64,000 nt of DNA from Paeniglutamicibacter sp. Y32M11 (GCF_019285735.1 NZ_CP079107.1:682001-746000), one strand, 5' to 3'. Positions 44,367 through 53,095 are shown, counted from the first letter of the stretch. Notes: generated by a model from the sequence alone, not told the origin. Numbers and translations are program-made.

Positions 44367-44634
44367 GGTGACTCCTATACATAGATCTACTAGGTATTGA
44401 ACGCCTGGTGTTCGCAGATTGCAATGGCGGGGAATGGAGAGCAGCTCAATGGAGCGAATCCGCCGCGATTGTGCTTAACGACGTGTGCCCCACTAGTTTC
44501 CCATCGTCCCAGGGGAGAAGAACCTAGTGGGGCCACGGAGTGGTGCCAGGCAGGACTGACGTGGCTCCCTATGCGCGCTCTGTGGGCATTGTTGCGGTTT
44601 GTCGTAAGCGCTACTTGCCGTGTGTGATCAATCG

Positions 44635-45105
44635 CTAATTGGTAAGTAAGGCATCAAGCCGCTGGTACCCCTGTGAAAGGCCGACCTCCATGCCGGATGC
44701 GGCCATCCCGTCACGGGCCTCTTGTGAGGGATATACGGAATGTCCGACCAACCTGCAGCGATTGTCGGCTAGGATTTCGAAATGCATGTAGTCCATGGCT
44801 ACAACGTCAGGGAAGCCGTCAAACTCAAATGTTTGAAGGGCGAATTCATTCTCGCGGACTTTGTGAAACACGCCGCTGAAGCCGTAGCTTCCAGTGTCAT
44901 CTGTGTGCGTGTATTTGTAGGAACCTCCCGTTCGGAAGTCGTAGTGGTCAACTTCGATTTTCATGTCATTCGGGCCCAGCCATTGGGCGACCATTTCCGG
45001 ATTTCGATGTGCTTCAAACACGGCGGCAACGGGGAAATCGAACTCCCGAGTGAATTCAATGAAGGGTGCGCCCTCCGGGATAGTGACATTTAGTGCATTG
45101 CTCAT
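44635..45105 (-). CDS. SRPBCC/AHSA1-family protein, ArsR partner
   Basis: 156 residues. FTREFDFPVAAVFEAHRNPEMVAQWLGPNDM opens the AHSA1 (activator of Hsp90 ATPase-like) domain; GGSYKYTHTDDTGSYGFSGVFHKVRENE and the C-terminal helix GLSQGYQRLDALL complete the cavity fold. It probably binds a small hydrophobic ligand. An ArsR gene lies 18 bp upstream on the same strand, a very common pairing. Confidence 0.9.
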   Translation of the reverse strand: MSNALNVTIPEGAPFIEFTREFDFPVAAVFEAHRNPEMVAQWLGPNDMKIEVDHYDFRTGGSYKYTHTDDTGSYGFSGVFHKVRENEFALQTFEFDGFPDVVAMDYMHFEILADNRCRLVGHSVYPSQEARDGMAASGMEVGLSQGYQRLDALLTN

Positions 45106-45123
45106 GTCGAGTCCTTTGCGAAT

Positions 45124-45462
45124 CTATCCGCGGGGTGCGGATTGGCTTCTGAGTAAGGCATCCAAGCGGTTGTACTTCTGTTCTGCAAGCAGTCGATATT
45201 TGTCGATCCAACCAGTCAGTTCCGCGAGGAGAGCAGGATTCAAGTGAACTGGTCTGCGCTGAGCCTCGCGAGTGCGGGTCACCAAGTGCGCCTGTTCAAG
45301 AACTTGAATGTGCTTCGAGATGCCCTGGACGGACATCTTGAACGGTTCGGCGAGTTCATTTACGGTGGCCGGTCCGGCGGCGAGCCGGACGATGATCTGC
45401 CTCCGCGTTTGGTCCCCAAGGGCCAAGAACGCCCTATTGAGCTTTTCATCGTCAAACGTCAC
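45124..45462 (-). CDS. ArsR family regulator (SRPBCC-associated)
   Basis: 112 residues from GTG 45462; a TTG at 45486 gives eight more. The winged helix: FLALGDQTRRQIIVRLAAGPATVNELAEPF and the recognition helix MSVQGISKHIQVLEQAHLV, followed by REAQRRPVHLNPALLAEL. No metal-binding Cys is present, so it probably senses another signal. Three TATTCAAC-type motifs surround its start and likely form its operator. Operon with the AHSA1 gene. Confidence 0.9.
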   Translation of the reverse strand: MTFDDEKLNRAFLALGDQTRRQIIVRLAAGPATVNELAEPFKMSVQGISKHIQVLEQAHLVTRTREAQRRPVHLNPALLAELTGWIDKYRLLAEQKYNRLDALLRSQSAPRG

Positions 45463-45463
45463 G

Positions 45464-45558
45464 TATTCAACTCTTTTCTTTATCAACCCTTCGGTTGAAT
45501 ATAAGAATGCACCCGCTTTTCAACAGCGTCAAGGGTTGCGAGGCGATAATATTCAACC
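45464..45558. promoter_or_regulatory. Cluster of three TATTCAAC motifs (likely ArsR operators)
   Basis: TATTCAAC at 45464-45471, its inverse GGTTGAATAT at 45493-45502, and ATATTCAACC at 45549-45558. The last two are perfect 10-bp inverted copies, 46 bp apart; the first two form an 8-bp inverted pair 22 bp apart. All lie around the ArsR start and upstream of it. Confidence 0.55.
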
Positions 45559-45623
45559 GGCTTCCGAGCTGTCCTCAATGCGGGAGCTGGCGTAGCTGGC
45601 GCTCAGGTGTTCCGGAAGGGTCC

Positions 45624-46457
45624 TCAGTGACGTTTCGTCAACGATTCCATGTACTTCCGGGCCGCCGCAGCGTGGCCCGATTGTATGTTCAGAAATAGTT
45701 TTGAACTCGCTCTTCCCGGCCAATCTTCGGGTAGAAAAGATAGGGGCAGTCCAGGGTCGAGGTAGGGTATGGTCCGCCATGAATCTATGGCCCGTACGTA
45801 GGTAGCAAAGCTGTCGGCGGGGCTGGACTTAGACGCGTTTGCGGCTTTTCCGTTCTGCGCCAAAAAAGAACGATGCAGGGAGTCCAGTGATTGAAGATCC
45901 CACCAGATCGCTGCCATGGACTGGGGTGTTCCAGTGAATTCTAGGGTATTGGAAACGACGACAGTGGCCTGATTCTTCAGATCTAAGACCCTGAGGATCT
46001 CCCAAACTTCTTCGCGTAGATAGTCCGGGAAAATCCACAACCCCGGCGCCATGAGTCCACCACCAATTCCCTGCAGATATTTACGCAGCTGATGGCGCCG
46101 TTCGCGCTGCGCTTCAGGAATTGAGTACGAGAGTATGCACCAATTGTCATCGCTGGCCATCGACCTTGGTTCGAATATGCGCCGGTCTCCGCGAGCAAGG
46201 ATGCCGCGACCAGTGGCGGTGAGTGCGAATCCGGACTCACCGCCGCGGGCCTGTGGATCCAAGATTCCCTTCTTTTTCAGTCGAGAAATCGCTGTCCGGG
46301 TTACCTGTGGGGTGGTGCCCAGGGTGTCCATTAACGAGATGAGGTGCGGCGAGGAGATCCAGCCCCCCATCTCGCGAAGGTATAGCCCAACGATGGTGCG
46401 GACCAAAGAAGTTGTGCTGCCTGGCCGTGCATCAAGGTCATCGAGTTCCGAAAGCAT
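45624..46457 (-). CDS. PaaX family transcriptional regulator
   Basis: 277 residues. The N-terminal winged helix reads LVRTIVGLYLREMGGWISSPHLISLM and TRTAISRLKKKGILDPQ. The middle domain has WCILSYSIPEAQRERRHQLRKYLQGIGGGLMAPGLWIFP, read in parts, and the C-terminal helical part follows. PaaX proteins sense acyl-CoA or aromatic intermediates. It starts 9 bp after the tryptophan dioxygenase stop on the same strand, so it probably regulates aromatic amino-acid breakdown here rather than phenylacetate, whose genes are absent. Confidence 0.85.
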   Translation of the reverse strand: MLSELDDLDARPGSTTSLVRTIVGLYLREMGGWISSPHLISLMDTLGTTPQVTRTAISRLKKKGILDPQARGGESGFALTATGRGILARGDRRIFEPRSMASDDNWCILSYSIPEAQRERRHQLRKYLQGIGGGLMAPGLWIFPDYLREEVWEILRVLDLKNQATVVVSNTLEFTGTPQSMAAIWWDLQSLDSLHRSFLAQNGKAANASKSSPADSFATYVRAIDSWRTIPYLDPGLPLSFLPEDWPGRASSKLFLNIQSGHAAAARKYMESLTKRH

Positions 46458-46466
46458 GTGCCGGTG

Positions 46467-47336
46467 CTACTTGCCGATCTCGGTGCGAACAGCGAAGAGC
46501 TCTGGGAAGAACGTCAGATCTAACGCCCGCTTGAGGAAATCAACACCCGAAGAGCCTCCGGTGCCTTTCTTGAAGCCGATGGTGCGCTGTACAACACGCA
46601 TGTGGCGGAAGCGCCAGGCTTGGAAGTTATCCTCCAAGTCAACGAGATCTTCGCAAGCCTGATACAGGCTCCAAGTAGTGTCATCGGACTCGTAGATGTC
46701 TTTGTAGATGGGAACCAGCGATTCTTGGAAGACCCATGGCTTGGAAACGTCGCGATTCAAGATCTCGTCCGGGACGGCGTAGCCCGCGCGGGCCAGCGCG
46801 CGGAGGAAGGCATCATAAACCGTTGGTTCATGAAGGAGCTTAGAAAGTAGTTCATGGGCATTCGGGTCGGATTCGAAGACCTGGAGCATGCCTTCGTGCT
46901 TGTTGCCCAGGATGAACTCGACGGCACGGTACTGATAAGACTGGAAGCCAGAAGATGAGCCGAGCGATCCACGGAACTGCGCATATTCACGTGGGGTTAG
47001 AGTGGCGAGCACCGCCCACTGCTCGGTCAGGGTCTTTTGGATGTGTTTGACGCGAGCCAAACATTTTAGCGATTTACCAATGTCGTCGTTATCCATGAGC
47101 CGACGCGATTCGATGAGTTCATGAAGCATCAACTTAAGCCAGAGTTCGCTGGTCTGGTGTTGGATGATGAAGAGCATTTCATCGTGGTGTTCCGGGACGC
47201 TGACCGGGTGCTGTGCCGAAAGCAGGCGTTCGAGATCTAGATATCCTCCGTACGACATGGCGTTGCTGAAGTCTGTGCGGACGGTTTCTTCAATTTCGCG
47301 TGCACCCTCGGGTGTCTGTGCGTGTGGGCAGGCCAT
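46467..47336 (-). CDS. kynA: Tryptophan 2,3-dioxygenase
   Basis: 289 residues, family length. MLFIIQHQTSELWLKLMLHEL contains the substrate-pocket His; FRGSLGSSSGFQSYQYR, RFRHMRVVQRTIG (haem-ligand His) and GTGGSSGVDFLKRALD (tryptophan-binding loop) are diagnostic. It opens the indole ring of L-tryptophan to N-formylkynurenine, the first kynurenine-pathway step. Kynurenine formamidase and kynureninase are not in this window. First gene of the kynA-paaX operon; its promoter appears leaderless. Confidence 0.95.
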   Translation of the reverse strand: MACPHAQTPEGAREIEETVRTDFSNAMSYGGYLDLERLLSAQHPVSVPEHHDEMLFIIQHQTSELWLKLMLHELIESRRLMDNDDIGKSLKCLARVKHIQKTLTEQWAVLATLTPREYAQFRGSLGSSSGFQSYQYRAVEFILGNKHEGMLQVFESDPNAHELLSKLLHEPTVYDAFLRALARAGYAVPDEILNRDVSKPWVFQESLVPIYKDIYESDDTTWSLYQACEDLVDLEDNFQAWRFRHMRVVQRTIGFKKGTGGSSGVDFLKRALDLTFFPELFAVRTEIGK

Positions 47337-47342
47337 AGAAAA

Positions 47343-47370
47343 ATCGTATCAGTTTCTCGACGAGCGTCAA
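47343..47370 (-). promoter_or_regulatory. Leaderless promoter of the tryptophan dioxygenase gene
   Basis: On the minus strand TTGACG (47370-47365), 16-bp spacer, TACGAT (47348-47343), then ATG after 6 nt. The spacer holds the small dyad CTCGACGAG (47356-47364). Transcription would begin at the start codon. Confidence 0.6.
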
Positions 47371-47559
47371 GATAATGAAATGCGCCCTAGAATTTGACAT
47401 GCCCCATGCCCAACCGGCGCACTTTCATCACACTGTTGATTTTTCCGGTTGTTAGCGCGGTAACGCTTCGATGGCTTTAATGAAATCTGTGGTTTTATTG
47501 TTTATTGGATGTGAATGGGTAGATGACCATGAGGTCGTTGTGTTTTTCTGGGGGAAATT

Positions 47560-48099
47560 TTGAATTCAATTAATCGTACGTTTGCGGCCATTGCGATGGC
47601 TGCAACAATCGCTTTTTCTGGTGTGGGTGTGGCCACGGCAGCACCGCTGGCTCCGACTCAGTCGGTTTCTGTGATTGCAGGCAAGAAGGCTCCGGCCATC
47701 ACCTTCAATAAGATTTCCAACAAAACGGTCAAGGGATCGGCGAAAGCCACCATTAAGCCGTCGGTCAAAGCAGCAAAGGGTGTCAAAGTCACCAAGAAGT
47801 TACTGACTGTAAAACAGGGCAAGAAGACTGTAGCTAAGAACAAAGCCTCAGTCGCGCTGAAAGCCGGAACCTACAAGGTGACCACCACGGTGAATTACAC
47901 GGTTGGCAAAAAGAAGCTCAAAGTAGCCAAAACGCAGACCCTAGTCATCAAGAAGGCCTGGGCGACGGCCGCGCCCCAAAAGGTCACACCGGGTGCCTTC
48001 TGTGCCAAGGCCGACAAGGGTAAGAAAGGTATCGGCAAGAAGAACGGCAAGATCTACACCTGCAAGACCGGTTCCGACCCCCGCCTGCGCTGGCGCTAG
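47560..48099 (+). CDS. Secreted Lys-rich protein with Ig-like middle and RLRWR tail
   Basis: 179 residues from TTG 47560, after GGGGGAAAT. Signal peptide 1-27 (IAMAATIAFSGVGVATA). The middle, from KISNKTVKGSAKATIKPSVKA to TLVIKKA, has alternating strands with Lys and Val, like a bacterial Ig-like or cell-wall binding domain. The C-terminal 40 residues (GAFCAKADKGKKGIG, YTCKTGSDPRLRWR) match a short two-Cys module common on secreted actinobacterial proteins. Predicted extracellular and strongly basic; the role is unknown. Confidence 0.75.
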   Translation: MNSINRTFAAIAMAATIAFSGVGVATAAPLAPTQSVSVIAGKKAPAITFNKISNKTVKGSAKATIKPSVKAAKGVKVTKKLLTVKQGKKTVAKNKASVALKAGTYKVTTTVNYTVGKKKLKVAKTQTLVIKKAWATAAPQKVTPGAFCAKADKGKKGIGKKNGKIYTCKTGSDPRLRWR

Positions 48100-48567
48100 A
48101 CAGGTACGCAACATCCTGACGGCACGTCGAGATGCAGACCTAAAATTGCTCAGGGTCGAGGGTACGACTCGTGTGGCCCGCGGACAAAATGTGGGTCACA
48201 GGTATTTGTCTGTGCTTTCGGCGTAGTGCCTAATTGACTCATCCTGATAGCACTTGGACGCACCTGTTTTCTTTTTGTCACCGCCCTTATCGGGACCGGG
48301 GTCGTTGGCTCCGGTCCCCGCGGGGAGGGGGCCCGTAACCGGCGTCCCCTGGCGTCCAGCAACATCGCCGCGTCTCTGAGCGGTGCCAAGATCACGCCCG
48401 GCGCCAAGCTCGGTTGGCCGCTCGGGATTTCCGTCCTAACGCCGTGGTTGTCAAGGAAAAGTATCGGCTACCCGCTAGGACAGGAACAAGGGCTTCTGCA
48501 ACGGCTTCCTGATAGTTGCCGGTCCTGGAACTAGGGTGAAGCGCCCACGTGGCTCGATTGCTCCAGG
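48100..48567. other. Intergenic stretch, possibly decayed sequence
   Basis: No frame here has both a start with a ribosome-binding site and protein-like composition. A plus-strand frame near 48360-48430 (SLSGAKITPGAKLGWPLG) faintly resembles cell-wall Ig-like repeats and may be a remnant, but this is weak. Confidence 0.3.
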
Positions 48568-49527
48568 CTAGTGGACTTGGAAGACTCGCCCCATGCGCAA
48601 AGGTAGTGTCTTGCCCACGTCGACGCCCTCGTCGGCGATCTGCAGGAGCAGGCGTTGCCGTTCACCGGAGGAAATGTTAGCCGCGGAGCATCGCCTGGCC
48701 ACCAAAGCCAGCCTGTCGGCCAGCTCATTCATGGGATCACCCGAATGTGACTTAACCCAGCCGTATTTGACCTCGGAACGGGAAAGTAGATCATGGATCT
48801 TATGCACGATAGGCTTCACCTCCTCGGACCTGATGCTTGTATGCCCCTTGGGATTGTTGAGCAGGTTAATGGCCAATAGTGAGTCCGAACGGATGAAAAA
48901 GCTCACCTTTCCGGCGAACAGATCGTCGCGGTACCTGCTGGCGTCCAGCAGGGCGTAATAGATGGAATTGAGTTCGCCCTGCAGGATTTCCTTGCCGCCG
49001 GCTGCGAAAGCGTTGATCATGGGCACAGACCCCCGCCCGTAATCCAGAACCCAGCCGTGGCCCATCAGTGGGCTGTGCCAACTGCGTGAGGCATCGGTCG
49101 TGATCGTCAGCTCGCAGTAGAAGTCCTCGATGCGTTCTTGGAGCAGCGCCATGGCGGCTCGAGCGCCGGCGGGTGGGCGGAACTGTACCGAGACCTCGAA
49201 TCCAAGCTGAGCCAGAGCCTCCGGCAGACGGACTTGTCCGTTCAGTAATACGTTGTCGCAATAAACCGATTCGGCTGCGTTGCAGCGCACCGCGCGAATG
49301 GCCTTGTCGAGGTGGGCCATCAGCACGCCAAGCTTGTGCCCGGATTCGTGGACGGGCAGGAAGCCGCACCGTTGAGTAACGACCTGTAACGCAGCGGTAC
49401 GAACCACAGCCCAAAATATGGTTTGGTGCTGGTCGCGCACCTCAACGGTGACTCCTGAACGTTCTGTGACCGTCTGGACTGCGGGAATGAATCGCGCGGA
49501 AGGAGGAGCCGGGCGTGGTGCCTGCAT
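48568..49527 (-). CDS. RNase HI domain protein with extra N-terminal domain
   Basis: 319 residues from ATG 49527, which has a perfect GGAGGAG site; the open frame to 49728 is rejected. The C-terminal RNase HI domain starts at about 138 and keeps its acidic residues: D145 (TITTDAS), E185 (LQGELNSIYYALLDA), D215 (IRSDSLLAINLL), the KSHSGDPMNELAD loop with H261 and D271. It should cut RNA in RNA/DNA hybrids. Residues 25-135 form another alpha/beta unit (KLGVLMAHLDKAIRAV, AESVYCDNVLLNG) that may be a degenerate second RNase H-like fold. Confidence 0.85.
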   Translation of the reverse strand: MQAPRPAPPSARFIPAVQTVTERSGVTVEVRDQHQTIFWAVVRTAALQVVTQRCGFLPVHESGHKLGVLMAHLDKAIRAVRCNAAESVYCDNVLLNGQVRLPEALAQLGFEVSVQFRPPAGARAAMALLQERIEDFYCELTITTDASRSWHSPLMGHGWVLDYGRGSVPMINAFAAGGKEILQGELNSIYYALLDASRYRDDLFAGKVSFFIRSDSLLAINLLNNPKGHTSIRSEEVKPIVHKIHDLLSRSEVKYGWVKSHSGDPMNELADRLALVARRCSAANISSGERQRLLLQIADEGVDVGKTLPLRMGRVFQVH

Positions 49528-49897
49528 GTTCTCCTCCTCGATTTGACGCCGGGTATGCAGCATGCGGCGTACCCGATCCTCAAAGCTACCGAAAATACAG
49601 GCTCTGGGGATAGGGAATCGGATCCGCTTACGGGAAGATTTTGGCCCGGTCCGGCAAATCTCAGTGACGGATGGCAGCTGGCCACGTCCGGTACCGCAAT
49701 TCCAAGCCCGTGAGAGGGCGCCCGGCACCGGGACGGCAGGCCCGCAGTTTTTTCCTTCTTCGCGGCCACCTCCGCGACTGGTGCCGCGCTCGGCCCAATA
49801 CGGTGACCCGAGTCCAACTAGGACGCCGGGGGCGAAGGGGTGTGCCTAAGATTGATGTGACCTCGATGCACTCTAGACGAAGCAGGTCTGTACAGGC
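49528..49897. other. Upstream region of the RNase HI gene
   Basis: About 370 bp with no recognised gene on either strand. It should contain the promoter of the RNase HI gene, but I see no clear boxes. Confidence 0.3.
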
Positions 49898-50060
49898 ATG
49901 GAAACACGGCTGTCCAAGCTGCAGCATCAGCAGCTGATCGTCGCTCTGTACGGGCTCTATGGCCGCTCTATCGACGGCACCCTCCGGGTAGCTGCCCCGA
50001 GCCATCGCTTTCTGCGCGGCCACCAAACAGCGTGCGCGAGAGCATGGAGATGGCCACGCC
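49898..50060 (+). pseudogene. Possible N-terminal remnant of a PaaX-like regulator
   Basis: ATG 49898 opens METRLSKLQHQQLIVALYGL and continues YGRSIDGTLRVAA, which looks like the first helices of PaaX-type winged-helix proteins. After that the frame becomes Arg/Trp-rich and unlike protein, and it runs into the end of the FAD monooxygenase on the other strand. I read it as a decayed gene fragment; chance similarity is possible. Confidence 0.3.
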
Positions 50061-50066
50061 GCTGTT

Positions 50067-51239
50067 CTATGACGGAGTTTCCCCTCGCTGTGCGCGGCCA
50101 TCCCCGCGGGTCATGGTGAAGGTGGTGGCAATTGCGGCGGAAACCTTTTTGGAGTTAAAGAGCGCACGTGCCAGCGCGTCGCGCGGCACGGTGGCTGGGC
50201 CCCACAACGGGCGCCCCAATGCCATGTTCACGTGCGCCTGCCGAGCGGCGCGCCGGGCCGCGGACAACCTCCGGTGCGAGAAGTCCGCGAGTTGTTTCTC
50301 GATCTGGTCCTGTGCCAAGGCGCCGCCCAGCGCCGCATCCAGGATGGGGGCCAACACGGCGGCATCGAGCAAGCCCAGCGTCATGCCCTGACCGCCGATG
50401 GGACTGACCTCGTGGGCGGCATCCCCGATCAGCATGAGGTTCCCGTGGTGCATGGAGTCCACGGCAAAGTTCCCGGTCCGGAACCGACTGAGCATGGAGT
50501 CTTCTCCTGTGTTGACCCGGTGCCCGGTCCGCTGCACGATGAGTTCGGGCAGCGACGCGGTCTCCGATTCCCGGATCCAGCAAACCCAGCGCCGTTGGTT
50601 CCCCGGAAGAGGAAACGACTCGGTGATCCCGTGCTCGTGCAGGAACAGTGCGGCAATTGATCCGATGCCGGAGTTATCCGCGTAGTCGCCCATCAGGTAG
50701 CGATCCGGCAGGTCGCGGCCGCGGAACGGGACCAGTGCTGCCCGCCGCACGGCCGAGCGCGTGCCGTCGGCCCCGACGAGATAGCGGCATTGAAGCCATT
50801 TGCTCTTACCGCCTGCACTCGCCTCTACGGTGTGGAACCCCGCGTGCGTGGTGAACGAGGTGAATTCGTGGCCCTCAAGCAGCACCGAGGGATCCAGTGA
50901 GTGCAACCGATCGCGCAATAGCCCCACGGTTTGGTTCTGCGGCAGCGACAACACGAAACGGTGTTCGGCCGGGATGGAGCCGAACTCCAATTCTGCCGCG
51001 ACCCTTCCGCGAGAGATACCGACCCCGCGAGTGATCCGCACCCCGGCCGCCAGCGCATCCCCGCCGACCCCGAGACGCGTCAAGACGGCAAGGCCCGGCG
51101 GATGAATCCCGATGGCGCGCGAATGCTTGCCGATATCGGTGCGGGATTCAAGCAGGCGCACGCTGCGCCCGGCTTTGCGCAGCAGGATCGCCAGCGCCAT
51201 CCCGCTGGGACCGGCCCCGACGATGAGAACATCGATCAT
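50067..51239 (-). CDS. FAD-dependent monooxygenase of the type III PKS cluster
   Basis: 390 residues. Group A flavoprotein monooxygenase motifs: VLIVGAGPSGMALAILL (GxGxxG) with ESR for ribose, YLVGADGTRSAVR (DG motif) and LMLIGDAAHEVSPIGGQGMTLGL (GD motif). It probably hydroxylates the polyketide, often turning an alkylresorcinol-like product towards a quinone. It overlaps the methyltransferase gene by 4 nt and is the last gene of the three-gene PKS operon. Confidence 0.9.
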   Translation of the reverse strand: MIDVLIVGAGPSGMALAILLRKAGRSVRLLESRTDIGKHSRAIGIHPPGLAVLTRLGVGGDALAAGVRITRGVGISRGRVAAELEFGSIPAEHRFVLSLPQNQTVGLLRDRLHSLDPSVLLEGHEFTSFTTHAGFHTVEASAGGKSKWLQCRYLVGADGTRSAVRRAALVPFRGRDLPDRYLMGDYADNSGIGSIAALFLHEHGITESFPLPGNQRRWVCWIRESETASLPELIVQRTGHRVNTGEDSMLSRFRTGNFAVDSMHHGNLMLIGDAAHEVSPIGGQGMTLGLLDAAVLAPILDAALGGALAQDQIEKQLADFSHRRLSAARRAARQAHVNMALGRPLWGPATVPRDALARALFNSKKVSAAIATTFTMTRGDGRAQRGETPS

Positions 51240-51946
51240 TGGCCGGTCCGTTGCGGCGCATGCCAGATGGCCAGATTCCGGTACAGGCCCGCGGCATGCG
51301 CATGCCAGCCGCGGGGAAGCAGCGCCGCGAGTTCCTCGGTGGTGTACGAACGACGGATGGAGAGCAAACCATCGCGTCTGATCAACGAGCTCCCGGCCAA
51401 CGGCGCGGTGGCCAGACCGAAGAACAAGAGCGCAGAGCGCCGGCGATTGATGTCACTGTGGATCGCCAGCGACCCGGCCAGAAGCTGGCTGTCGGCGAGG
51501 ATTCCGGCCAATTGCATCGGGTCCAGGTGGTGTAGAACATGGTTGGAAATGACCACATCGAACACTTGTTTTTCGGCCACCAGTTCGGCACTCATGGCCC
51601 GGCGCAATTCCAGTTCCCCGGGACCGAGCCCGGCGACGGCAACCGCACGGATGGCAAAGTCGTGGGCGCGCGGGTCCGGATCAATACCCGTGACCTTGAC
51701 GCTGTATCCGTCGGCCTGCGCCCAACGCAGCAGTGCTAGGGCAATGTCCCCACCACCGCACCCGATGTCCAGAATCGTGGCCGTGCGGTTACGCGGCAGG
51801 ACGGGGCGAACCAATTTCAGATACACCGATCGCCAGCCAGCGACGCACCGGTTGACCAGCGGGAACTGGGCATAGGTGCGCTCAAGCAGGACGGGATCGC
51901 AGTCGGGCCTGTCCATTTCCTCGATGCCGATGGTGTCCCGCTGCAT
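51236..51946 (-). CDS. Class I SAM-dependent methyltransferase of the PKS cluster
   Basis: 236 residues. ILDIGCGGGDIALALL is motif I, GIDPDPRAHDFA motif II, and FDVVISNHVLHHLDPMQL the motif IV region, all of the Methyltransf_25/11 fold. It likely O- or C-methylates the polyketide ring. It starts 9 bp after the PKS stop and ends 4 nt inside the monooxygenase gene. Confidence 0.92.
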   Translation of the reverse strand: MQRDTIGIEEMDRPDCDPVLLERTYAQFPLVNRCVAGWRSVYLKLVRPVLPRNRTATILDIGCGGGDIALALLRWAQADGYSVKVTGIDPDPRAHDFAIRAVAVAGLGPGELELRRAMSAELVAEKQVFDVVISNHVLHHLDPMQLAGILADSQLLAGSLAIHSDINRRRSALLFFGLATAPLAGSSLIRRDGLLSIRRSYTTEELAALLPRGWHAHAAGLYRNLAIWHAPQRTGQ

Positions 51947-51955
51947 CGGGGCGCC

Positions 51956-53095
51956 TCAACCGTTGGTCCCTGGCACCAAGGTCATCAGCGCAGTTTCCAC
52001 CGTCAAGCCAGGACCAAAAGCCATAGAACACACGCGCTCGCCGGAGGATTCGGGCCGGGCGAGGTTCTCTTCCATGATGCTTTTGAGCACGAACATCACC
52101 GTGGCGCTGGACATGTTGCCGTAGTCGTTGAGGATCCGCCGGGCGGGTATCAGCTGTTCGTCGGTGAGCTCGAGGCGTTTTTGGACGCGATCCAAGATGG
52201 CCCGACCGCCGGGGTGGATGCCCCAGTGCTCAATATCCGAGTACGTGGGGCTCGTTGAGGGGTCACGGGCGAACAATGGTTCCAAGGCGCCAGCAATATG
52301 GTCGTCAATGATGTGCGGGACGTAGGTCCCCAACACCATTTCGAAGCCCTCGTCTCCGATGTTCCATGCCATGGCATCCTCTCCCACGGGAGTCAGGACG
52401 GTTTCGAAATAGTCCAATTGCATTCCCGGACCGGCAAACTCGCGAGCCGAAACAACCGCAGCTGCTGCTCCGTCGGCAAAGAGTGCTGAGCCCATGATGG
52501 TGTCGGGATCGCTGGAGCTGCGCACGTGAATGGAGCACAGCTCGGCGCAGACCACCAAGACCACGGCATCCGGATCGGCGTCGCAGAAGCTTTTGGCCGC
52601 TCGCAGGGCCGGGAATGCTGCGTAGCATCCCATGAATCCCAGATGGTATCGCTGGGTTGCGGGACTGAGCCCGAGCGCCCTGACCAATTGGTAGTCGGGT
52701 CCGGGGTTGTAGAAGCCGGTACAGGACACCGTGATCACGTGGGTGATATCTTCTGGCCCCAAATCAGGGCAGGCGTCTAGAGCCTTTTGTGCAGATTCGA
52801 TGTAAAGTCCCGGAGCCGTGGCCACGAAGACCTGGTTGCGTTCCTTGGTGCTGGGCCGCAATAGGAGCCCGGAATCGGCATCAAAGAATAGGGGGTTCTC
52901 CGCCACCGAGGATGTGGTGAATTCGGTGACTGCGGTGTGCCGAGTGGAGATCTGAGCGGAGTCAAATGAGGTGCTGATCAGGCGGTGGCCCAGCCTCGTC
53001 AAGTTGGGCTGCGCGGCGAAAACATCTCTGGTCTTGTCTTGGTAAAGGATCGTGGGGGGAACAGCTGTCTGGATCGTTCTCATCATGACTGGCAT
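51956..53095 (-). CDS. Type III polyketide synthase (chalcone/stilbene synthase family)
   Basis: 379 residues, standard for the family. Catalytic triad: Cys in HLGFMGCYAAFPALRAA, His in HWGIHPGGRAILDRV, Asn in ILNDYGNMSSATVMFVL. The AFGPGLTVE loop near the C-terminus is diagnostic. It extends a CoA starter with malonyl-CoA and cyclises it; from the family in actinobacteria, alkylresorcinols or alkylpyrones are likely. A second ATG lies four codons in (53083). It leads the operon PKS-methyltransferase-monooxygenase. Confidence 0.95.
   Translation of the reverse strand: MPVMMRTIQTAVPPTILYQDKTRDVFAAQPNLTRLGHRLISTSFDSAQISTRHTAVTEFTTSSVAENPLFFDADSGLLLRPSTKERNQVFVATAPGLYIESAQKALDACPDLGPEDITHVITVSCTGFYNPGPDYQLVRALGLSPATQRYHLGFMGCYAAFPALRAAKSFCDADPDAVVLVVCAELCSIHVRSSSDPDTIMGSALFADGAAAAVVSAREFAGPGMQLDYFETVLTPVGEDAMAWNIGDEGFEMVLGTYVPHIIDDHIAGALEPLFARDPSTSPTYSDIEHWGIHPGGRAILDRVQKRLELTDEQLIPARRILNDYGNMSSATVMFVLKSIMEENLARPESSGERVCSMAFGPGLTVETALMTLVPGTNG

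Noticed and set aside
44368-44397. PadR operator around TAGATCTA
   Set aside because: Only the central 8 bp are symmetric; the outer arms do not pair.
44397-44627. 76-codon plus-strand frame between PadR and the AHSA1 gene
   Set aside because: It is Cys/Trp-rich and unlike known proteins, and has no ribosome-binding site.
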